A stretch of 64,000 nucleotides of DNA from positions 157,305-221,304 of the forward strand of contig NZ_JAER01000003.1 of NCBI RefSeq assembly GCF_000519005.1, given 5' to 3'. Below are positions 57,135 through 64,000 of this stretch, piece after piece. The notes below the pieces were generated by a model. That model searched no databases and was not told where the DNA came from. It saw only the letters and a program-made list of their open reading frames with translations. How positions within the stretch are numbered: position 1 is the stretch's first letter; every line of letters starts with the position of its first letter. Position numbers and translations under genes: made by a program. The stretch is from Nocardioides sp. J54 (GTDB lineage Bacteria; Actinomycetota; Actinomycetes; Propionibacteriales; Nocardioidaceae).

Positions 57135-60100
57135 AGAGCACCTCCATAACTCGGTTGGCGGCGGCGTCGGGGTCGAGGCCCTCGGCCTCGGCCTCGGCCT
57201 GGACCGCCAGGACCTTCGCGTAGTCGCGCGGCATGACCTCGGTGAACCGCGGCAGTGCGGCCTCCCAGTCGGCCAGCAGCGCCTCGGCGACCTCGGAACC
57301 GGTCTCCTCCAGGTGCTTGCGCACGTAGCCCTCGAGCTCGGCGGCGTACTCGGCGCTGACCGGACGCAGGTCGACGAGCTCGCCGTTGACCCGGAAGTCC
57401 TTGAGGTCGAGCACCCAAGCGATGCCGCCGGACATGCCGGCCGCGAAGTTGCGGCCGGTCTTGCCGAGCACGACCACCCGGCCGCCGGTCATGTACTCGC
57501 AGCCGTGGTCGCCCACGCCCTCGGTCACGACGGTGGCACCGGAGTTGCGCACGCAGCAGCGCTCGCCGACCCCACCTCGGATGAAGATCTCACCCGAGGT
57601 GGCGCCGTAGGCGATCGTGTTGCCGGCGATGATGTGCTCGTTCGCCTTGAACGTCGCGCTGCGGTCGGGCCGGATCACGATCCGGCCGCCGGAGAGTCCC
57701 TTGCCGACGTAGTCGTTGGCGTCGCCCTCGAGGCGCAGCGTGATGCCGCGCGGCACGAACGCACCGAACGACTGGCCGGCCGACCCGACGAAGGTCAGGT
57801 CGATGGTGCCGTCCGGCAGGCCCTGGCCACCGTGCTTCTTGGTGACCTCGTGGCCCAGGATCGTGCCCACGGTCCGGTTCACGTTCCGGATCTGCAGCTG
57901 CGCGCGCACCGGCTCGCCCGACTCGATGGCCGGGGCCGCGAGCGGGAGGATCTCGGTGACGTCGAGCGACTTCTCCAGGCCGTGCTCCTGGCCCTTGGTG
58001 TTGTGGACGTCCTGGTCCGGGAAGTGGGTGCTGGCGACGTCGACCTTGTGCAGGATCGGCGCGAGGTCGAGGCCCTGCGCCTTCCAGTGCCGCTGGGCGT
58101 CGACGGTGTCGAGCGCCTCGACCTGGCCGACGGCCTCCTCGATCGACCGGAAGCCGAGCTGCGCGAGCAGCTCGCGGACCTCCTGGGCGATGAACTCGAA
58201 GAAGTTCACGACGTACTCGGCCTTGCCGCTGAACCGCGACCGCAGGGTCGGGTTCTGGGTCGCGACGCCGACCGGGCAGGTGTCGAGGTGGCACACGCGC
58301 ATGAGGATGCAGCCCGAGACCACCAGCGGGGCGGTCGCGAAGCCGAACTCCTCGGCGCCGAGCAGCGCTGCGATGACGACGTCACGGCCGGTCTTGAGCT
58401 GGCCGTCGGTCTGCACGACGATCCGGTCGCGCAGGCCGTTGAGCAGCAGGGTCTGCTGGGTCTCGGCGAGGCCGAGCTCCCAGGGACCACCGGCGTGCTT
58501 GAGCGACGTCAGCGGCGAAGCGCCCGTGCCGCCGTCGTGGCCGGAGACGAGCACGACGTCCGCGTGCGCCTTGGACACACCGGCCGCGACCGTGCCGACG
58601 CCGACCTCGGAGACCAGCTTCACGTGGACGCGGGCCGAGGGGTTGGCGTTCTTGAGGTCGTGGATCAGCTGCGCCAGGTCCTCGATCGAGTAGATGTCGT
58701 GGTGCGGCGGCGGGCTGATCAGGCCGACGCCCGGCGTCGAGTGCCGGGTCTTGGCCACCCACGGGTAGACCTTGTTGCCGGGCAGCTGGCCACCCTCACC
58801 GGGCTTCGCGCCCTGCGCCATCTTGATCTGGATGTCGTCGGCGTTGGTGAGGTACTCGCTCGTGACGCCGAAGCGGCCGGACGCGACCTGCTTGATCGAG
58901 CTGCGGCGCTCGGGGTCGTGGAGCCGGTCGGAGTCCTCGCCGCCCTCACCGGTGTTGGACTTCGCGCCCAGCCGGTTCATGGCGATGGCGAGGGTCTCGT
59001 GCGCCTCCCGGGAGATGGAGCCGTACGACATCGCGCCGGTGGAGAACCGCTTGACGATCTCCGAGACCGGCTCGACCTCCTCGATCGGGACCGGGGTCCG
59101 GCCGATCTCGCTGGCGTCCTTGAACTTGAACAGGCCGCGCAGCGTCATCAGCTTCGCCGACTGGTCGTCGACCGCCGAGGTGTACTGCTTGAAGATGTCG
59201 TAGCGACCGGTCCGCGTGGCGTGCTGCAGGCGGAACACCGTCTCCGGGTTGAAGAGGTGCGGCTCGCCCTCGCGACGCCACTGGTACTCGCCACCGATCT
59301 CGAGCTCGCGGTGCGCGGCGGGGATGCCGCTGACCGGGTACGCCTTGTCGTGGCGCGCCTTGACCTCGCGGGCGATCTCCTCGACGCCGATGCCGCCGAG
59401 CTTGGAGGTGGTGCCGGTGAAGTACCGGTCGATGACCTCCTGGGACAGGCCGACGCACTCGAAGATCTGCGCGCCCGTGTACGACGCTACGGTGCTGACG
59501 CCGATCTTCGACATCACCTTCACGACACCCTTGCCGAGCGCCTTGATGAGGTTCTGGACCGCCTGCTCGGGGTCGGTGTTGACGTAGTAGCCCTCGCGCG
59601 CCAGGTCCTCGACGGTCTCCATGGCGAGGTACGGGTTGACCGCGGCCGCGCCGTACCCGACGAGGAGCGCGACGTGGTGGACCTCGCGGACGTCGCCGGC
59701 CTCGACGAGGAGGCCGACCTGGGTGCGGGTCTTCTCACGCACCAGGTGGTGGTGGACCGCAGCCGTGAGCAGCAGCGACGGGATCGGCGCGTTGAACTGG
59801 TCGGCGTGCCGGTCGGAGAGCACGATGATGCGCGCCCCGTCGGCGATGGCCTGGCTGACCTCGGCGCAGATCTCGTCGATCCGGGCGATCATCGCCTCGC
59901 CGCCGCCCTCGACGGGGTAGAGGCCCCGCGAGACGTGGGTGACGAAGCCGGGGTGGTCGCCCTCGCGGTTGATGTGCCGGATCTTGGCCAGGTCGTCGTT
60001 GGAGATGACCGGGAACGGCAGCGAGATCTGGCGGCACGACGCGGGCGCCGGCTGCAGCAGGTTGGACTCCGGGCCGATGGAGCCGTAGAGCGAGGTGACG

Positions 60101-61692
60101 AGCTCCTCGCGGATGGCGTCCAGCGGCGGGTTCGTGACCTGCGCGAACAGCTGGCTGAAGTAGTCGAACAGCAGCCGCGGCTTGTCGCTCAGCGCGGCGA
60201 TGGGCGTGTCGGTGCCCATCGAGCCGAGCGCCTCTCCCCCGGTGTTGGCCATCGGGGTGAGGATGACCCGCAGCTCCTCCTCGGTGTAGCCGAAGATCTG
60301 CTGGCGGCGGGTGACCGAGGCGTGCGTGTGCACGATGTGCTCGCGGTCGGGGATGTCGTCGAGGTGGATCATCCCCGCGTGCAGCCACTCGCCGTACGGG
60401 TTCTCCTCGGCGAGCGCGGCCTTGATCTCGTCGTCCTCGACGATCCGGTGCTCCTCGGTGTCGACGAGGAACATGCGGCCCGGCTGGAGCCGGCCCTTGC
60501 GCACGACGGTGGCCGGGTCGAGGTCGAGCACGCCGACCTCGGAGGCCAGGACGACCAGGCCGTCCTCGGTGACCCAGAAGCGGGAGGGGCGCAGGCCGTT
60601 GCGGTCGAGGACCGCACCGATCTGGGTGCCGTCGGTGAACACGACGCACGCCGGGCCGTCCCACGGCTCCATCATCGTGGAGTGGAAGCGGTAGAAGTCG
60701 CGCCGCTTCTCGTCCATCTCGGTGTGGTTCTCCCACGCCTCCGGGATCATCATCAGCACCGCGTGCGGCAGGCTGCGACCACCCATGTGGAGGAGCTCGA
60801 GGACCTCGTCGAAGGACGCCGAGTCCGACGCACCCGGGGTGCAGATCGGGTAGAGGCGCTCGAGGTCACCGGGGATCAGGTCGGAGTCGAGCAGCGCCTC
60901 ACGCGCCCGCATCCAGTTCCGGTTGCCCATGACGGTGTTGATCTCACCGTTGTGCGCGATGAAGCGGAACGGGTGCGACAGCGGCCAGCTCGGGAAGGTG
61001 TTCGTCGAGAACCGCGAGTGCACGACACCGATCGCCGAGGCCATGCGCTCGTCGCGCAGGTCGGGGAAGAAGTTGTCGAGCTGGTCGGTCGTCAGCATGC
61101 CCTTGTAGGCGAGGGTGCGCGACGAGAGCGACGGGAAGTAGACGTCCGTCTCCCGCTCGGCGCGCTTGCGCAGGCAGAAGGCCAGGCGCTCGAGGTCCAT
61201 CCCGTTCAGCGCGCCGCCCGGGGCCTGCACGAAGAGCTGGGTGAACGTCGGCATGACGCTGAGCGCCATGGTGCCCAGGATGTCGGGGTTGACCGGCACC
61301 TCGCGCCAGCCGAGGACGACCAGGCCCTCCTCGACCGCGATCTCCTCGATGCGGGCGCGGGTCTTGGCGACCTCGCCCTCGTCACCGGGGATGAAGGCGG
61401 TGCCGACGGCGTAGGTGCCGGCGGCGGGCAGCGTGATGCCGTTGTCGGCCGCGACCGCGCGGAGGAATGCGTCCGGCACCTGCAGGAGGATGCCGGCGCC
61501 GTCACCGGAGTTCGCCTCGGCGCCAGCGGCGCCGCGGTGGTCCAGGTTGCGGAGGGCCGTCAGGGCCTTCACCACGATGTCGTGGCTGGCCTCACCGGTC
61601 AGCGTCGCGACGAAGGCGACACCGCAAGCGTCGTGCTCGTGACGCGGGTCGTAGAGACCCTCCGGCGGCGGGAACGCGTGCGTGTAGGGCAC
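57127..61692 (-). CDS. gltB: Glutamate synthase (NADPH), large subunit
   Basis: Makes two glutamates from glutamine and 2-oxoglutarate. The 1521-residue product starts with a class II glutamine amidotransferase domain; the nucleophile is Cys23 of HDACGV, exposed after propeptide removal. The central and FMN-binding domains span about residues 460-1250, with [18 protein letters not shown] in the FMN site and the [3Fe-4S] cysteines of [15 protein letters not shown]. The GXGXG domain is at the C-terminus ([25 protein letters not shown]). GTG 61692 has GGGAGA about 8 bases upstream and precedes [22 protein letters not shown]. Stop overlaps gltD. Confidence 0.96.
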   Translation of the reverse strand: MPYTHAFPPPEGLYDPRHEHDACGVAFVATLTGEASHDIVVKALTALRNLDHRGAAGAEANSGDGAGILLQVPDAFLRAVAADNGITLPAAGTYAVGTAFIPGDEGEVAKTRARIEEIAVEEGLVVLGWREVPVNPDILGTMALSVMPTFTQLFVQAPGGALNGMDLERLAFCLRKRAERETDVYFPSLSSRTLAYKGMLTTDQLDNFFPDLRDERMASAIGVVHSRFSTNTFPSWPLSHPFRFIAHNGEINTVMGNRNWMRAREALLDSDLIPGDLERLYPICTPGASDSASFDEVLELLHMGGRSLPHAVLMMIPEAWENHTEMDEKRRDFYRFHSTMMEPWDGPACVVFTDGTQIGAVLDRNGLRPSRFWVTEDGLVVLASEVGVLDLDPATVVRKGRLQPGRMFLVDTEEHRIVEDDEIKAALAEENPYGEWLHAGMIHLDDIPDREHIVHTHASVTRRQQIFGYTEEELRVILTPMANTGGEALGSMGTDTPIAALSDKPRLLFDYFSQLFAQVTNPPLDAIREELVTSLYGSIGPESNLLQPAPASCRQISLPFPVISNDDLAKIRHINREGDHPGFVTHVSRGLYPVEGGGEAMIARIDEICAEVSQAIADGARIIVLSDRHADQFNAPIPSLLLTAAVHHHLVREKTRTQVGLLVEAGDVREVHHVALLVGYGAAAVNPYLAMETVEDLAREGYYVNTDPEQAVQNLIKALGKGVVKVMSKIGVSTVASYTGAQIFECVGLSQEVIDRYFTGTTSKLGGIGVEEIAREVKARHDKAYPVSGIPAAHRELEIGGEYQWRREGEPHLFNPETVFRLQHATRTGRYDIFKQYTSAVDDQSAKLMTLRGLFKFKDASEIGRTPVPIEEVEPVSEIVKRFSTGAMSYGSISREAHETLAIAMNRLGAKSNTGEGGEDSDRLHDPERRSSIKQVASGRFGVTSEYLTNADDIQIKMAQGAKPGEGGQLPGNKVYPWVAKTRHSTPGVGLISPPPHHDIYSIEDLAQLIHDLKNANPSARVHVKLVSEVGVGTVAAGVSKAHADVVLVSGHDGGTGASPLTSLKHAGGPWELGLAETQQTLLLNGLRDRIVVQTDGQLKTGRDVVIAALLGAEEFGFATAPLVVSGCILMRVCHLDTCPVGVATQNPTLRSRFSGKAEYVVNFFEFIAQEVRELLAQLGFRSIEEAVGQVEALDTVDAQRHWKAQGLDLAPILHKVDVASTHFPDQDVHNTKGQEHGLEKSLDVTEILPLAAPAIESGEPVRAQLQIRNVNRTVGTILGHEVTKKHGGQGLPDGTIDLTFVGSAGQSFGAFVPRGITLRLEGDANDYVGKGLSGGRIVIRPDRSATFKANEHIIAGNTIAYGATSGEIFIRGGVGERCCVRNSGATVVTEGVGDHGCEYMTGGRVVVLGKTGRNFAAGMSGGIAWVLDLKDFRVNGELVDLRPVSAEYAAELEGYVRKHLEETGSEVAEALLADWEAALPRFTEVMPRDYAKVLAVQAEAEAEGLDPDAAANRVMEVLYG

Positions 61693-61804
61693 AGGGGTTC
61701 TCCCGTCGACTACGTCCGTGGGCTCCCCCGACGCCGGGAGGCGGCGGGACGTCCACGGAGGGTGGGGCGCAAGGGACGGCACTGGCCCACGCGGCGGAAG
61801 CCCC

Positions 61805-61810
61805 AGATTA
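61805..61810 (-). promoter_or_regulatory. Probable -10 of the gltBD promoter
   Basis: TAATCT on the minus strand lies 112 bases before GTG 61692, in the gap after the lgt stop. A GAGACA-like -35 at 19 bases is poor. The untranslated leader would be about 105 bases. Confidence 0.4.
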
Positions 61811-61836
61811 CCACTGTGTGAACGGTTCCTGTCTCA

Positions 61837-62775
61837 TCAGGAGTCGCTCGTGGACGCCTCGTCCGTCACAGTCCGCTCACGGCCGTCGTCGTACACGTCC
61901 TCCTCGCGCCCGGGCCAGCGCCTGAGCGACCACACGAACCAGGCCGCGGCGAGGACGAAGAGCACGATCGAGGTCCACACGTTGAACCGGAGGCCGAGGA
62001 CGTCGTCGAGCTGGACGTCGTCGATGCGGATGTACTCGATCCAGCCGCGGCCGAGCGTGTACGCCATCACGTAGGCCGCCATCACCCGGCCGTGGCCGAG
62101 GCGGAAGCGGCGGTCGAGCCAGATGATGAGCGCGAACGCGGCCAGGTTCCACAGGCACTCGTAGAGGAACGTGGGGTGGAAGGTCGCCATCTCCGGCGGG
62201 ATCCCGCCGTTGGCGGCGAGGGCGTCCTGGTAGTCCTGGCTGGCGAGGTAGGCGCTGCTGAAGTGGTCCTGGTCGATCTCCAGGCCCCACGGCGCGTCGG
62301 TCGGGCGGCCGTAGAGCTCCTGGTTGAACCAGTTGCCCCAGCGGCCGATGGCCTGCGCGACCAGCACGCCCGGGGCGAGCGCGTCGAGCATCGGGCCGAG
62401 CTTGATGCCCTTGCGGCGGGCGCCGATCCAGGCGCCGACGGCGCCGAGGCCGACGCCGCCCCAGACGCCGAGGCCGCCGTGCCAGACGTAGAGCGCGTCG
62501 ACCGGCGAGCCGCCGTCGCCGAAGTACTTCTCCCAGTCGGTGGCGACGTGGTAGAGCCGGGCACCGACCAGCCCGAACGGCACCGCCCACAGCGCGACGT
62601 CCTGCACCTCCCCGAGGGTGCCGCCGCGGGCCTGCCAGCGCTTCTCACCGATCCAGACGGCGGCGACGATGCCGAGGATGATGCACAGCGCGTAGCCGCG
62701 CAGCGGGAACGGTCCGAGGTGCCACACGCCGTTGGCCGGGCTCGGGATGGTGGCGGCGACGATCTGGGTGAGCAC
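61837..62775 (-). CDS. lgt: Prolipoprotein diacylglyceryl transferase
   Basis: Transfers diacylglycerol to the lipobox cysteine of prelipoproteins. The 312-residue membrane protein has about seven helices. The family opening GPFPLRGYALCIILGIVAAVWIGEKRW contains the conserved RGY. The signature is GRWGNWFNQELYGRPTDAPWGLEID; the catalytic-region Arg and Glu lie here. A later helix has AYVMAYTLGRGWIEYIRID. The C-terminal 25 residues are charged. It sits 16 bases after the SCO gene. Probable substrates encoded here are the two ABC binding proteins and the SCO protein. Confidence 0.95.
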   Translation of the reverse strand: MLTQIVAATIPSPANGVWHLGPFPLRGYALCIILGIVAAVWIGEKRWQARGGTLGEVQDVALWAVPFGLVGARLYHVATDWEKYFGDGGSPVDALYVWHGGLGVWGGVGLGAVGAWIGARRKGIKLGPMLDALAPGVLVAQAIGRWGNWFNQELYGRPTDAPWGLEIDQDHFSSAYLASQDYQDALAANGGIPPEMATFHPTFLYECLWNLAAFALIIWLDRRFRLGHGRVMAAYVMAYTLGRGWIEYIRIDDVQLDDVLGLRFNVWTSIVLFVLAAAWFVWSLRRWPGREEDVYDDGRERTVTDEASTSDS

Positions 62776-62791
62776 GGCTCGTCCTTGTCCT

Positions 62792-63409
62792 CTAGTCCTC
62801 GGTCAGCAGGGTGTGCAGGTCGGCGGCGAATTCGGCGGCGGAGGTCTCCTGGTTCCACAGCACCACGGCCTCGTCGTCCTCGTCGATGGCCAGGGTGAAG
62901 GTGGAGTGGCCGCCGAGGTCGTAGCCGCCGGTCGGCAGCTTCTTGCCGTCGTTGACGTAGACCGCGAGCGGCTCGCCGACGTCGATGATCGTCCCCAGGT
63001 CGCCGGTCAGGCCGATGAAGTCCTTGTTGAACCGGTCGAGGTAGGTGCGCAGCGCCTTCTCGTCGTCGCGGGCGGGGTCGGTGGTCACCAGGACCACGTC
63101 GACCTGCTCGCGCTCACCGTCGTCGAGCCGGTTGAGCGAGGCCGCGATGTTGTTGAGCACCATCGGGCAGAAGTCCGGGCAGTTGGTGTAGCCGAAGAAC
63201 ACCAGGGTCAGCGGCTTGTCGGTGTCCGAGGCCAGTGAGAACGGGCGGCCCGCGGTGTCGGTGAGCGCGGTGTCCGGGGCCTGGTAGGGGTTCTTCAGCC
63301 GGGTGCCGGTGAAGGCCCCCTCCTCGTCCGACCCGCCGCCGCAGGCGGCCAGCGCGAGGGCGAGCAGGCCGACGGTCAGCGCGACGAGCGCGCGGTGGAG
63401 CTCACGCAC
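62792..63409 (-). CDS. SCO1/SenC family lipoprotein (copper chaperone or thiol-redox)
   Basis: A 205-residue thioredoxin-fold lipoprotein. The signal ends in LALAACGGG with the lipidated Cys. The Sco copper motif is FFGYTNCPDFCPMVL (CxxxC), and the third ligand is probably the His of GGHSTFTLAID. Sco proteins help assemble the Cu-A site of cytochrome c oxidase. It overlaps the trpA stop by 8 bases, so it is translated from the trp transcript; a functional link to tryptophan synthesis is not implied. Confidence 0.88.
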   Translation of the reverse strand: MRELHRALVALTVGLLALALAACGGGSDEEGAFTGTRLKNPYQAPDTALTDTAGRPFSLASDTDKPLTLVFFGYTNCPDFCPMVLNNIAASLNRLDDGEREQVDVVLVTTDPARDDEKALRTYLDRFNKDFIGLTGDLGTIIDVGEPLAVYVNDGKKLPTGGYDLGGHSTFTLAIDEDDEAVVLWNQETSAAEFAADLHTLLTED

Positions 63410-64000
63410 GGACCGCTCCCCGGACGCCGGACGCCAGGTCCTCGGTGAGGGCGGTGAGCGCCGCCAGCCCTCCCCGGGCGTCGCCCGCGTGGTCCTGCAG
63501 CACGCGGACGAAGGCGGAGCCGACGATCACGCCGTCGGCGTACGACGCCAGCTCGGCCGCCTGGGCGCCGTTGCTCACGCCGAGGCCGACCCCGACCGGC
63601 AGGTCGAGCCCGGCCGGCTGGAGTGCCTTGGCACGGGTCACGAGCGGGCCGGCCAGCTCGCTGGTGGTGGTGCGGGCGCCCGTGACGCCCATGACCGCGG
63701 TCGCGTAGACGAAGCCGCGACAGGCGGCGGTGGTCATCGCGATCCGCTCGTCGGTGGACGAGGGCGCGACGAGGAACACCTTGTCGAGGTCGCGCTCGTC
63801 GGCGGCGGCGACCCACTCGGGCGCGAAGTCGGGGGTCAGGTCCGGGGTGATCAGGCCCGCGCCGCCGGCGTTCGCCAGGTCCTGCGCGAACCGCTCGACG
63901 CCGTACCGCTCCACGGGGTTCCAGTAGGTCATCACCAGGGTCGGCACGCCGGTGGCCGCGACCGCCTCGACGACGCGGAAGACGTCGGAGGTCCGGATCC
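63402..64000 (-). CDS. trpA: Tryptophan synthase alpha chain (partial, N-terminus outside the window)
   Basis: Cleaves indole-3-glycerol phosphate to indole. Only the last 198 or so residues are present; the frame stays open to the window edge, so the gene begins beyond 64000. Visible segments are TSDVFRVVEAVAATGVPTLVMTYWNPVERYGVERFAQDLANAGGAGLITPDLTPDFAPEW, the catalytic-face region YATAVMGVTGARTT, and the phosphate-binding VGVGLGVSNGAQAAELASYADGVIVGSAFV. The internal ATG at 63947 is not the true start. Overlaps the SCO gene by 8 bases. Confidence 0.93.
   Translation of the reverse strand, partial: IRTSDVFRVVEAVAATGVPTLVMTYWNPVERYGVERFAQDLANAGGAGLITPDLTPDFAPEWVAAADERDLDKVFLVAPSSTDERIAMTTAACRGFVYATAVMGVTGARTTTSELAGPLVTRAKALQPAGLDLPVGVGLGVSNGAQAAELASYADGVIVGSAFVRVLQDHAGDARGGLAALTALTEDLASGVRGAVRA

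Noticed and set aside
57103..61821. 1572-codon plus-strand frame opposite gltB
   Set aside because: gltB is unmistakable on the minus strand and the antisense product has no domain.

Overview
The window is a chromosomal segment of a high-GC actinobacterium. Gene content (group 2 sigma factor, CoaE, S1, PolA, Pyk, GltBD, Lgt, PdtaR-type ANTAR regulator, AftD-like protein, DUF222/13E12 HNH gene) and the leaderless promoters point to Actinomycetia, most likely a Nocardioides relative. The genus is an inference from protein style; nothing in the window fixes it.

Layout. 0.2-6.7 kb: DNA polymerase IV, oligopeptidase B, a group 2 sigma factor behind a SigR/SigH-type promoter, coaE, and a divergent short acyl-CoA synthetase. 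6.8-11.8 kb: a 1662-residue surface protein with about 14 Ig-like repeats and an LPDTG sorting signal. 12-17.1 kb: small metabolic and repair genes (ERCC4 nuclease, VOC protein, DksA/TraR zinc finger, SnoaL-like protein under a KstR-like operator, M1 aminopeptidase, GNAT). 17.1-21.1 kb: a mobile-element scar. It holds the left end of an ISL3-type element, a GlxA-type regulator with a divergent ABM monooxygenase, a 3' fragment of a tRNA-Thr, and a nearly complete ISL3 element whose transposase carries a nonsense codon. 21.1-26.2 kb: a 13E12-type HNH gene, a second GlxA-type regulator with a tandem operator and a tiny membrane protein, rpsA, and a methyltransferase. 26.4-29.0 kb: a second secreted protein, whose N-terminal module resembles that of the 6.8-kb protein but which carries a calcium-binding type-3 repeat stalk. 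29-41.2 kb: an envelope-glycan locus (two methyltransferases, DUF3068 protein, GT4, GT2, a 43-residue membrane protein, a multi-pass membrane protein, AftD-like arabinofuranosyltransferase, flippase). 41.2-41.8 kb: a gene-free repeat island. 41.8-64 kb: core metabolism: polA, a hotdog thioesterase, GNAT, a polar amino-acid ABC operon, a branched-chain amino-acid ABC cluster (livKHMGF), an ANTAR regulator, an unusual tRNA(CAA), pyk, gltBD, lgt, a SCO-family lipoprotein and the 3' part of trpA.

How the genes fit together. gltBD, the two amino-acid transporters and trpA concern nitrogen and amino-acid supply. lgt processes lipoproteins such as the two binding proteins and the SCO protein encoded nearby. 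The 30.6-39.8-kb minus-strand genes overlap or nearly abut and probably make and decorate a cell-wall polysaccharide, with the divergent flippase exporting lipid-linked intermediates. Fifteen genes start 6-7 bases after a TANNNT hexamer with no Shine-Dalgarno sequence, so leaderless transcription appears to be a main mode of expression here.
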